10,129 nt of DNA from Candidatus Kuenenia stuttgartensis (GTDB lineage Bacteria; Bacteroidota; Bacteroidia; Chitinophagales; Chitinophagaceae): contig CALQJH020000036.1 in NCBI GenBank assembly GCA_943330835.2, forward strand, positions 1 through 10,129, read 5' to 3'. The stretch's first letter is position 1; every line of letters begins with the position of its first letter. This document shows positions 1 through 6,793 of the stretch, one piece after another. Below the pieces are notes generated by a model. It worked only from the letters and a program-made list of their open reading frames with translations. It searched no databases and was not told the DNA's origin. The position numbers and the translations under genes are program-made.

Positions 1-998
1 ACTAATAATACAGACGCGAGACCCGCTAAAATCATAGATCCCCAATTGCCCATATTCAAAGCATTTTGTACAGTAGCCGTATTGATACCAGCTTTGTCGC
101 TAATACGAACAAATATTGTTCCGATGATGGAGAATATGATACCTGCAGCTGCAATCAACATAGGAAGAATAATAGGAGAAAATCCATTAAGTGCATCTGT
201 TCCGTTTACAATCGTAGTTTGTTGTCCTAATACAATTGTAGCCAATACTGTAGCCACATAAGAACCAAATAAATCAGCACCCATACCAGCTACATCACCA
301 ACATTATCACCAACATTATCGGCAATAGTTGCAGGATTTCTTGGATCATCTTCAGGAATACCAGCTTCCACTTTACCAACAAGATCCGCACCAACATCAG
401 CTGCCTTGGTATAGATACCTCCACCCACACGGGCAAATAATGCTATAGATTCTGCACCTAAAGAAAATCCAGTCAATACTTCAATCGTTCTGACCATTTC
501 TTCAGAATCTATGGACGCATTAGGAGCAAAAAAATGTTTTAAAATAATATATAAACTACCAAGTCCAAGTACTGCTAAGCCTGCCACACCAACACCCATT
601 ACGGCGCCTCCGGTAAAAGACACATTCAACGCTTTACTCAAACTTGTTCTTGCTGCTTGAGCCGTACGAACATTTGCTTTGGTAGCTGCCTTCATTCCAA
701 TATATCCTGCAGTCGCACTTAATATCGCACCAATGACAAAAGCCACTGCAATACTCCAATGCGAATTAGAATTTGATTGTGCCATTACGGCCAATAATAA
801 ACCAACAATTACTACAAAATAGCCAAGTACCTTCCATTCGGCTTTCAAGAATGCCATGGCACCTTCTGCGATATAATCGCTAATTTCTTTCATGCGTGCA
901 GTTCCAGCATCTTGCTTAGATACCCAATTGAATTTAATAAACGTATACAAGAGGCCAATAATGCCCATTGCAGGTACGAGGTAGATCAATTTTTCCAT
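1..998 (-). CDS. hppA: Membrane-bound ion-translocating pyrophosphatase, N-terminal part (C-terminus beyond window)
   Basis: This integral membrane enzyme hydrolyses pyrophosphate to phosphate and pumps H+ or Na+ across the cytoplasmic membrane. The first 332 residues are visible; the family is usually about 700-750 residues, so the C-terminal half lies to the left. The ATG at 998-996 is followed by a hydrophobic first helix (MEKLIYLVPAMGIIGLLYTF). The substrate and Mg-binding signatures are intact: GGGIYTKAADVGADLVGK at about 192-209, EDDPRNPATIADN at 216-228, and D227, D231, D235 and D242. R190 is the conserved helix-5 arginine. The usual gate glutamate of helix 6 is missing (G245 and A249 occupy the two known positions), while a glutamate, E183, sits in helix 5. 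This resembles the Flavobacterium-type K+-dependent H+ pumps, so H+ transport is the likeliest activity. The residues that decide K+ dependence are outside the window. A good -7 box lies about 30 bp upstream. Family assignment is very secure; ion specificity is inferred. Confidence 0.97.
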   Translation of the reverse strand, partial: MEKLIYLVPAMGIIGLLYTFIKFNWVSKQDAGTARMKEISDYIAEGAMAFLKAEWKVLGYFVVIVGLLLAVMAQSNSNSHWSIAVAFVIGAILSATAGYIGMKAATKANVRTAQAARTSLSKALNVSFTGGAVMGVGVAGLAVLGLGSLYIILKHFFAPNASIDSEEMVRTIEVLTGFSLGAESIALFARVGGGIYTKAADVGADLVGKVEAGIPEDDPRNPATIADNVGDNVGDVAGMGADLFGSYVATVLATIVLGQQTTIVNGTDALNGFSPIILPMLIAAAGIIFSIIGTIFVRISDKAGINTATVQNALNMGNWGSMILAGLASVLL

Positions 999-1226
999 AA
1001 TGCTTTTTTATTCGTTTTAAGGTGGGCAAAAATAGGGGAAAACGGCTGAAATCGGCTAAATAGTCATGAAGAAATCTTAGTTTTTAATGATTTTAGTATC
1101 AAAAATGCAATAGCAACCTATTTGATTTATTATTTATTCTTGCTTATTTTGGTGAAATGCGCTTGAGATAGCTGAATAGTCCAATGAAATCAAGCTGATA
1201 TGTTTAGCAATGGTATGTAATCAGGT
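999..1226. other. Intergenic region between hppA and the envelope operon
   Basis: No ORF with coding character is seen here. The left end carries the hppA promoter candidate. The right end is the 3' flank of the leftward operon. A loose inverted repeat, GCTTGA (1161-1166) with TCAAGC (1190-1195), has a 23-nt loop and no following T-run, so it is not a convincing terminator. No tRNA, riboswitch or repeat is recognised. Confidence 0.5.
1027..1034 (-). promoter_or_regulatory. Candidate Bacteroidota -7 promoter box for hppA
   Basis: On the minus strand this reads TATTTTTG, a full match to the TAnnTTTG -7 consensus used by the Bacteroidota primary sigma factor. A partial -33 element (TTTA, plus-strand 1057-1060) lies 22 bp upstream, a 3 of 4 match to TTTG. 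Transcription would start around 1020, giving a leader of about 20-25 nt before the hppA ATG at 998. The position fits well, but an 8-bp AT-rich motif can occur by chance. Confidence 0.5.
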
Positions 1227-2561
1227 TTATTTAGTATCGTAATAAATCCTAATAAATTTATTAAGGTTCAAATCTGTTTCTATATAAAAAGACTTCCGCT
1301 TTTTACCATCAATTATTTCAAGCACTGAAGTATTGGGAATAATAGAACCTAAATTATCGGCCATGAATGTAATGACATTAGGTCCAGGCTGAAGCGTGAC
1401 TGTAATAAATTGCGGTTTTTTCAACACAGGAAACCCTTTTACAATCCAGTTGTCATTAATACTTAAAGAAATACTGTCTCCATCTTCTATAGCATCATCC
1501 CAAATTGCAAAAGTGAGTTGTTGTGAGTTAGATACCAGACTGCCAATAAGTTGATTGGTGGCTGTATTATTTCCCTTTTTATTTGCAGGAATGAGACCTC
1601 CTGGATTTAGTGGCGTAGGATCATTATCATAACTATAATATTCCTGAAATTTCGTTTCGTCTTCTTTATTGTATTTTAAAAAAACTTTTGCAGCGATGAA
1701 AGTGGATGCAATATTTTGTTTTTCATTAAAGTCCAGCACTTTTGACGTGTTTTCAAATTCAAGATTAACCTTAGCTGAGGAAGTGCCCCGATTGCCATAA
1801 TCATCAGCAAATAAAACGATAATATTCAATCCTGTATCTAATTGAAAATCTTCATTGTCTCTATTTTTTTTGGAATCAATCTGGTCAACGATATTGTCTT
1901 TATTGAATTTCAAAGAAATGATATCATTGTCTTTATTGTCGAGAAAATGTATGCTGCCATTTTTTGAACTTACAAAAATGGTATCAATAAGACCAAGATA
2001 GGCAGGGGATTGTTTGGGTTGTAAAATTTTAAATGTGGCAGAATCGTTCCATATTTCATTATTGATTTTTCGGAGTTGGATGGGGCCATTTTGTAAAAAA
2101 TCTCGTATTTTTTTAGCAGTTAGTATTCTTTGTTTAGGAAAAGATGTAAGATCAGGAAAAGGTATTCCGAATTTCTTGGTGAAAATTCTATTTAAAGAAA
2201 GAATGGGATTGTCTTTAATATTTTTACTGAAATCCAATGTGCCATTTAACAAGATCGTCCAGTTTTCAATGCCGAATGGAGTTTCGGAGATTGGATATTT
2301 TGTATTCCCAATAGCTAGTTGCCTTGTATTCTTTTTTGCTAATAACAAGTGATAGGTTGCGATAAAACTATCGCATTCCAAATGTAGTTCTGCAGGGTAT
2401 AAAATGTTTCTTTCAGGTGCTCCAATTTTGAAAGATAGTTTTAGGGGAGTAGTATTTTCCTGATCGGGATTAATCATTTCCCAATTGCCGACAAAAATAT
2501 CTTGCGCATACCCGGAAAGGATGTTGATGGATAAAATACAAAAGGTGAAAAATGCTTTCAA
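1227..2561 (-). CDS. Secreted protein of unknown function with two related C-terminal beta-type domains
   Basis: I do not recognise a named family. The 444-residue product begins with a clear Sec signal peptide (MKAFFTFCILSINILSGYAQ, cleavage near 20), so it is exported. Residues 21-185 resemble no domain I know. Two related segments follow, about 204-297 and 349-442, each predicted beta-rich and each holding a G-N-I/V-I...AD..G....TS core (GLNIIVLFADDYGNRGTSS at 244-262; GPNVITFMADNLGSIIPNTS at 393-412). The second also has an acidic turn, DDAIEDGDSISLSIND (355-370). A Ser/Asn/Pro-rich linker joins them. This looks like an internal duplication of an Ig-like fold. The start is TTG at 2561: an in-frame TAA lies at 2579-2577, no ATG precedes the signal peptide, and the only other upstream option is a rare ATT at 2567. 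It begins 21 bp after the OstA-like gene, probably in the same transcript, which hints at an envelope role. Reality of the gene is fairly sure; function is unknown. Confidence 0.85.
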   Translation of the reverse strand: MKAFFTFCILSINILSGYAQDIFVGNWEMINPDQENTTPLKLSFKIGAPERNILYPAELHLECDSFIATYHLLLAKKNTRQLAIGNTKYPISETPFGIENWTILLNGTLDFSKNIKDNPILSLNRIFTKKFGIPFPDLTSFPKQRILTAKKIRDFLQNGPIQLRKINNEIWNDSATFKILQPKQSPAYLGLIDTIFVSSKNGSIHFLDNKDNDIISLKFNKDNIVDQIDSKKNRDNEDFQLDTGLNIIVLFADDYGNRGTSSAKVNLEFENTSKVLDFNEKQNIASTFIAAKVFLKYNKEDETKFQEYYSYDNDPTPLNPGGLIPANKKGNNTATNQLIGSLVSNSQQLTFAIWDDAIEDGDSISLSINDNWIVKGFPVLKKPQFITVTLQPGPNVITFMADNLGSIIPNTSVLEIIDGKKRKSFYIETDLNLNKFIRIYYDTK

Positions 2562-2582
2562 ATCAATTTTTCTTTTTTACGA

Positions 2583-4208
2583 TTACTCAAACAATTCCAA
2601 TTTATTTTTAGGACGTCTCTCTTCCTGCCATTTAAAGTTATCAAGAAATTTCATTCCTTCAGGAATTTGATTCATCGGATAGAGTGTACCGTCAACGTCA
2701 TTAATTAATTTTATTTTATGCATTTCTTTATGGAGAAATAAAATATTGATAACATCACCTTTGCTTTTGTTCATTCCAATATAAGCGCTGTCATCATCCT
2801 GAGGGTAGAAAATGCTTTCGGCAGGGGCTCCTTTAATGCTGATATAATCAATATTACCTTCTTTAAAATATCCATTTAAAGTTCTTCCCGAAATTTGATT
2901 GAAAAGATGGGTAGACGTTTTATTGATTACCATGGCATTATAATAAACGTACAATCTTTTTGCTTGTTGTTTTTCTGTAAATAAATAAATGGTGTCTCCG
3001 CTCAACTGTGTATTGTTATTCCAGCAAACCGGATTACCAAAGAGTTTGAAGGTGGAATCGATGGTGGAATAATGTAAGCTGTCACTCACGGCTTGCAGAG
3101 AGTCATTAAATATTCTTACATGATGAAAGCCAATAAAAAACCTGATGCTGTCTTTTGAATTACTGTTGGTATTAATAAATGTAGGTTGATTTAAAGTGTC
3201 TTTTATTATTGTTGAATCAGATGATTGTTTTTCATTTATTCTTTTGCCTGAAAAAAGCGTGTCAGCGGATATGTAGGTGCTGTCATTTTTTTGATACAAA
3301 ATCATGACAGGTTTTCTTGTTGCTAAAAATGTACTGTTTTTTTTATCAATGAGTATTTGATTTCCAAGTACGATTACATTATTGGCACTGTCAACGAATT
3401 TTCCATCGTCTTCAATTTGAATAGTATTTGTTTTTTCATCAAAAGCAACTTTGTTTCCACTGATATATCTGGTGCTGTCTCTGATGATTGTTTTGTCCAG
3501 AAAAACGGCTTCGCCTGTACCGATATTGTAGGACCCTGATTTGGTGTCTATCGTTCCGTTTTGAGATTTGATATGTGTAGTTGAAATGAAGTATACATTT
3601 TTAAAAGCTGTATTGTAACGAAGACTATCGGAAACCATGTCGTATTTCGGATCGATAAGATGAACATCTTGTTTGAAAAAAGCATCTTTTGTATCTGAAT
3701 AATAAACCGCTTCTTTGCTGGTTAAAATAGTTTTTTCATTAATTACTTTTCCGCCATTTCTATAAGTGGCTACACCTGTTTTTAAATTGTATTCTAAGTC
3801 ATTTGTAAATAATTGAGCTTTGCCGTCGGTTAATTTTACATTGTTTTTCAGGTATGCAATTTGTGTGCTACCGATATATTTTAAATACTGCGAATAGGTA
3901 TTAACGGTATCTGCATCATTGATATGTACATTGCCAAAAACTTCTGCTGTGCCAAGTCTTTTATCAATTACGATACTGTCGCCTTGTAAAATAGTTTGCC
4001 CTTGTTTAATCATCGCATTTCCTGCAAGTGTTTCAAGAACGGTAGAATCATTAATGGTAATTTGTCGTAAGTTATTTGCACTGACGATTTCAATAACCCG
4101 AATGGTATCTGAAGCCTGTATGGATTGATTTGGTTGATCCTGAGAGTAGGAGCAGAGAGCGTTTGCACTTAAAAAAAGCAATAAAAATATTTTTTTTAAC
4201 CTACTCAA
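2583..4208 (-). CDS. OstA-like protein (LptA/LptD N-terminal-type beta-jellyroll), LPS transport
   Basis: This exported 541-residue protein has the repetitive architecture of the OstA/LptA fold, in which stacked short beta strands form a groove that carries lipopolysaccharide across the periplasm to LptD. The signal peptide is at about 1-22 (MSRLKKIFLLLFLSANALCS, then YSQ). From about 40 to 420 there are recurring strand-turn patterns of the OstA type: GDSIVIDKRLGTAEVFGNV (76-94), LEYNLKTGVATYRNGG (138-153), SGSYNIGTGEAVFLD (225-239) and LSGDTIYLFTEKQQAKRLYV (402-421). It is much longer than proteobacterial LptA (about 185 residues), as usual for Bacteroidota OstA-like proteins. The start is TTG at 4208: a TGA sits two codons upstream and the next Met (66) lies beyond the signal peptide. 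It follows the MCE gene after 45 bp and lies near a divergent lptD, which supports an LPS-transport role. Which step it performs is inferred. Confidence 0.88.
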   Translation of the reverse strand: MSRLKKIFLLLFLSANALCSYSQDQPNQSIQASDTIRVIEIVSANNLRQITINDSTVLETLAGNAMIKQGQTILQGDSIVIDKRLGTAEVFGNVHINDADTVNTYSQYLKYIGSTQIAYLKNNVKLTDGKAQLFTNDLEYNLKTGVATYRNGGKVINEKTILTSKEAVYYSDTKDAFFKQDVHLIDPKYDMVSDSLRYNTAFKNVYFISTTHIKSQNGTIDTKSGSYNIGTGEAVFLDKTIIRDSTRYISGNKVAFDEKTNTIQIEDDGKFVDSANNVIVLGNQILIDKKNSTFLATRKPVMILYQKNDSTYISADTLFSGKRINEKQSSDSTIIKDTLNQPTFINTNSNSKDSIRFFIGFHHVRIFNDSLQAVSDSLHYSTIDSTFKLFGNPVCWNNNTQLSGDTIYLFTEKQQAKRLYVYYNAMVINKTSTHLFNQISGRTLNGYFKEGNIDYISIKGAPAESIFYPQDDDSAYIGMNKSKGDVINILFLHKEMHKIKLINDVDGTLYPMNQIPEGMKFLDNFKWQEERRPKNKLELFE

Positions 4209-4253
4209 ATGTCATGAATTATGGGGATGAATATTTTTGCTTTTTTCTAAAAG

Positions 4254-5255
4254 TCAGGGTTTATATGTAGAGTCTGTAATGGTAGTACTCAAGGGTTCTG
4301 TTTTCACTTTTTTCCCAAATAACGAGATGGAAACATATCGTTTAGGATGTATTCTAATATCATCCAAAAGCAGGTTTATTTTGTAGCTGGTAGCAGTTAG
4401 ATTTTTATATAAATTCGGATCGTTTATTAAAAGACCTAAAGAACCTTCAGTGCTATTAATTTTTGATAAACTTGTTTTTAAATTATTGATGGTCGAGTCT
4501 AACATATTGAGAGTGTTCTTGAAATCCATTGCGGCAAGATTCCCTGTTGTCTTGTTTAAATTATTGATCAAAGCAGTTATCTTTTCATTGTTTGCAGCGA
4601 GATTTCCAGTAAAAGAGCTGGTGTTTTTTAAAGTAGAAGTAATGGCGCCATTATTTTTGTCGAGTAATGATTGTAATGAATTTGCTGAAACTAAAACGGA
4701 GGCTGTTATTTTATTTAAATTGTCAATGGCATCACTGATATTGTTTTGCATTTTTTTATTCAGAATATTACTCACACTTTCAATTAAAGAGTCTAAAGAT
4801 GTGGCAACGTTTTTCACTTCAAACAGCACAGGATCTACTTTTTGAAGAACATCGTCAAGAAGGCCTTTTGATGCTTCGGTATTGATGAAGTCTTTTTCTT
4901 TTAAAAAAGTGGGAGCATCGCCTAATCTGATGTCTACTTTTGTAGTGGCCAATGGGTTAGGGATAATCAACGCTACTGAATTATTGGGGATGTTGATATC
5001 AGACTCTATGTTTAGGGTAGCCACTATTTCCCTCATATTTTTATCGCTGGAGATAGAGGCTACATTACCTACTTTTAAGCCATTAATAAATACGGGGTTT
5101 GATGTTGCAAGCCCTTGTATATTCGCATACTTAGCATGAATCGTCATTGATTTAGTGAAGAGTTTATTTCCTTTTAAGAAATTAAATCCCAGTATTAAGA
5201 AAGTAATAGCAACAATTGCCAGCGCACCTACTTTTGTTTCATTTGTTATTTTCAT
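4254..5255 (-). CDS. MCE-family (MlaD-type) lipid transport protein
   Basis: MCE proteins are anchored in the inner membrane and form hexameric rings or tubes in the periplasm that conduct phospholipids between the two membranes, usually with an ABC transporter. The 333-residue product starts at an ATG (5255) and has one N-terminal membrane helix (about 10-28, VGALAIVAITFLILGFNFL). The MCE domain at about 36-113 contains YANIQGLATSNPVFINGLKV (43-62) and the PLATTKVDIRLGD strand (101-113). A long Asn/Ser/Leu-rich helical region at about 130-295 probably forms a coiled coil or tube wall. The C-terminal HPKRYVSISLFGKK (303-316) is a signature I associate with Bacteroidota MCE proteins. No partner ATPase or permease is next to it here. 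It lies 136 bp after the amidase and 45 bp before the OstA-like gene, all in one direction. The family is secure; phospholipid as cargo is inferred from the family. Confidence 0.93.
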   Translation of the reverse strand: MKITNETKVGALAIVAITFLILGFNFLKGNKLFTKSMTIHAKYANIQGLATSNPVFINGLKVGNVASISSDKNMREIVATLNIESDINIPNNSVALIIPNPLATTKVDIRLGDAPTFLKEKDFINTEASKGLLDDVLQKVDPVLFEVKNVATSLDSLIESVSNILNKKMQNNISDAIDNLNKITASVLVSANSLQSLLDKNNGAITSTLKNTSSFTGNLAANNEKITALINNLNKTTGNLAAMDFKNTLNMLDSTINNLKTSLSKINSTEGSLGLLINDPNLYKNLTATSYKINLLLDDIRIHPKRYVSISLFGKKVKTEPLSTTITDSTYKP

Positions 5256-5284
5256 CTGTATATAATGAAGGTTACATTATTATT

Positions 5285-5303
5285 ACCTATAATAGCGATA
5301 GGT
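5285..5303. repeat. Short inverted repeat upstream of the MCE gene
   Basis: ACCTAT (5285-5290) and ATAGGT (5298-5303) form perfect 6-bp arms around a 7-nt spacer, in the 136-bp gap between the amidase and MCE genes and about 30 bp before the MCE start. It could be a regulator site or a small mRNA hairpin. The stem is short and AT-rich, and chance is a real possibility. No clear promoter box was seen in this gap. Confidence 0.25.
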
Positions 5304-5391
5304 TCATTTTTGTTTTTTGGGATGACGCTATAATTAATTGCTATTGCATGTTTATAGCCATCGACATCAAATCAGGTGCAATAATAAGGAA

Positions 5392-6363
5392 TTAATTTGC
5401 TTGAACACTGCTTCTTGCTTGTTCTAATTGTGTTTTGTAACGAATGATAGCGTTTGTAATGGCTTTTGCAATTTCTTTTTGCCCATTCTCACTGTTTAGA
5501 TATTCTTCATCTTCTGGATTATTGATAAATCCAGTTTCGATTAAAATTGCAGGCATATTCGTAGCTTGAAGTACCCAGATTCCTTTTTGTCTTTGGTTCA
5601 CACCGAGTGCAGCTCTGTTTGTAGGCTCTATGGCTTCATTCACCATAGTGGCTAAGCGGTCACTTTTTTCCTGATATCTTTTTGCATAAATCTGAGCAAT
5701 TGCTCTTCCCTCTGGAGAATTGAAGTCAAAGCTGTTATAACTGGAATCACTGCCTGCTTCTATTTCAAATTCGCCCTCTGTTTGACCTTCTTCTTGCATG
5801 ATGGCCTTTAGCTTATCACTGGTTTTGTGAGCTGCGAATATCCAAACGCTGGTGCCGCTTCTTGTAAGAGGCATTTTAAAACATTCATAAACAGGTTCAA
5901 CCGCTGTATAAGGTTTTGATATTTTCTTCTTTCTTCTGCCTTTCCCCTTGTAGGTTACCTTGTATCGGGTAACTGTTCTGCTTCCGATTTGCCTCCTGCC
6001 TGTTTTTAGTGGTCCTGAGTCTGCATGGATACAAATAAATAGGTCTCCTTTGTTTTCATTCGCAATGTTTGCCTTTTCTTTCGGACTTTGATAAATATCG
6101 GAAGTCCTGGTGGGAATGGTATTGACTTCGGGTAATTGCTTTCTCAATTCGGCCACGAGCTGCTGTGAAATGGCAAGAGTAACATCCTTTTCATTTGAAC
6201 GAAGAGAATGCTCATATTGGCCAACAGCACCATAATCAGTCCCACCATGGCCTGCATCAATGATGATGGTCTTTAATTTCTTAGGTTGCTGTGCAAAAGA
6301 GGAAAAATGAAATAATAAGGAACAAGGAACGAGCAGTGCAAAAAAACGAAATTGCTTTATCAT
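5392..6363 (-). CDS. Exported zinc N-acetylmuramoyl-L-alanine amidase (Amidase_3 family)
   Basis: This enzyme cuts the amide bond between MurNAc and the first L-alanine of the peptidoglycan stem peptide, in the periplasm, for cell separation and wall turnover. The 323-residue product starts with ATG at 6363 and has a signal peptide (about 1-25, ending SSFAQ). The Amidase_3 fold covers about 31-312. Zinc ligands are visible as H39 in IIIDAGHGGTDYGA, E58 in SNEKDV and H113 in DLFICIHADSG; the catalytic glutamate is E276 in AILIETGFINNPEDEEYL. After H113 there is a basic insert (about 118-152, with GKGRRKKK at 140-147) before the GTSVWIFAAHK segment. No SPOR, LysM or SH3 wall-binding domain is present, so targeting is by the catalytic domain or the basic insert. 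It is the first gene of the leftward cluster and diverges from lptD across 91 bp. No convincing -7 box was found for it. Confidence 0.95.
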   Translation of the reverse strand: MIKQFRFFALLVPCSLLFHFSSFAQQPKKLKTIIIDAGHGGTDYGAVGQYEHSLRSNEKDVTLAISQQLVAELRKQLPEVNTIPTRTSDIYQSPKEKANIANENKGDLFICIHADSGPLKTGRRQIGSRTVTRYKVTYKGKGRRKKKISKPYTAVEPVYECFKMPLTRSGTSVWIFAAHKTSDKLKAIMQEEGQTEGEFEIEAGSDSSYNSFDFNSPEGRAIAQIYAKRYQEKSDRLATMVNEAIEPTNRAALGVNQRQKGIWVLQATNMPAILIETGFINNPEDEEYLNSENGQKEIAKAITNAIIRYKTQLEQARSSVQAN

Positions 6364-6434
6364 TGTTATTTAGGTTTTATATATAGGTAATGTATCGTCA
6401 AAAATTAATCGTAAATACATTATTGTAATATGGT

Positions 6435-6442
6435 TATTTTTG
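6435..6442 (+). promoter_or_regulatory. Candidate Bacteroidota -7 promoter box for lptD
   Basis: TATTTTTG matches TAnnTTTG and is the same octamer as the hppA candidate. It ends 12 bp before the ATG at 6455, so the leader would be only a few nucleotides. No TTTG element is seen at the -33 distance. If correct, it supports 6455 as the natural lptD start; the very short leader and missing -33 box keep confidence low. Confidence 0.33.
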
Positions 6443-6454
6443 CTGCTCATTTAT

Positions 6455-6793
6455 ATGAAACAACTTTTCAAAGGTAAGACAAAATCGATATTGCCATGGT
6501 TATTAACAATAATACTTGTTATAGTAACCTGAAATTTTATTTTTGACTTAACATTTCCAAATCCTAGATTTTCAAAATATTCAACACAACAATTTTTAGA
6601 TCCCAAAATAGGAGAGGCAATTAATGGGTTCCCTGCCAATTCATTTTCAACTACTGTATTAGATACGCTCCCAAAATCTGATACGATTAAACCCGTCAAT
6701 GATACGATTACTGTTGCAAAAATAGATACGCTTGTTTATAAAAAATCAAAAGAAACTTTAAATACTTCTGTAACTTATCATGCGGATGATTCC
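6455..6793 (+). pseudogene. lptD: 5' part of lptD: signal sequence interrupted by an in-frame TGA
   Basis: The ATG at 6455 opens a 25-codon stretch, MKQLFKGKTKSILPWLLT followed by IILVIVT, with a basic N-region and a hydrophobic core as in a signal peptide. A TGA at 6530-6532 then stops it. The same frame continues without a stop through 6533-6793 into the lptD ORF. Its 87 codons look like the normal lead-in of Bacteroidota LptD: a Ser/Thr/Asp/Pro-rich stretch (DTLPKSDTIKPVNDTITVAK), then VTYHADDSMVF, which typically precedes the first OstA-type strand. There is no ATG, GTG or TTG codon between the TGA and 6794. So either one base differs from a functional gene (sequencing error or mutation), or translation bypasses the stop. 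Read through, the protein would be 915 residues, normal for the family. Confidence 0.7.

Noticed and set aside
46..261. Plus-strand 71-codon ORF
   Set aside because: It is antisense to strongly conserved hppA coding sequence and has no family signature.
4450..5139. Plus-strand ORFs of 131 and 85 codons opposite the MCE gene
   Set aside because: They are shadows of the MCE reading frame with hydrophobic low-complexity translations and no independent start context.
6530..6532. TGA recoded as tryptophan or selenocysteine
   Set aside because: The MCE gene here ends with TGA, Trp is coded by TGG throughout, and a selenocysteine inside a signal peptide makes no sense; a code change is not supported.
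6494..6547. Alternative lptD start at the ATG at 6494
   Set aside because: It is in another frame and meets a TGA after 16 codons, so it cannot supply the LptD N-terminus without a frameshift.
6451..6699. Minus-strand 82-codon ORF over the lptD start region
   Set aside because: It is antisense to the signal sequence and lead-in of lptD, has no recognisable domain and runs across the divergent gene's start.
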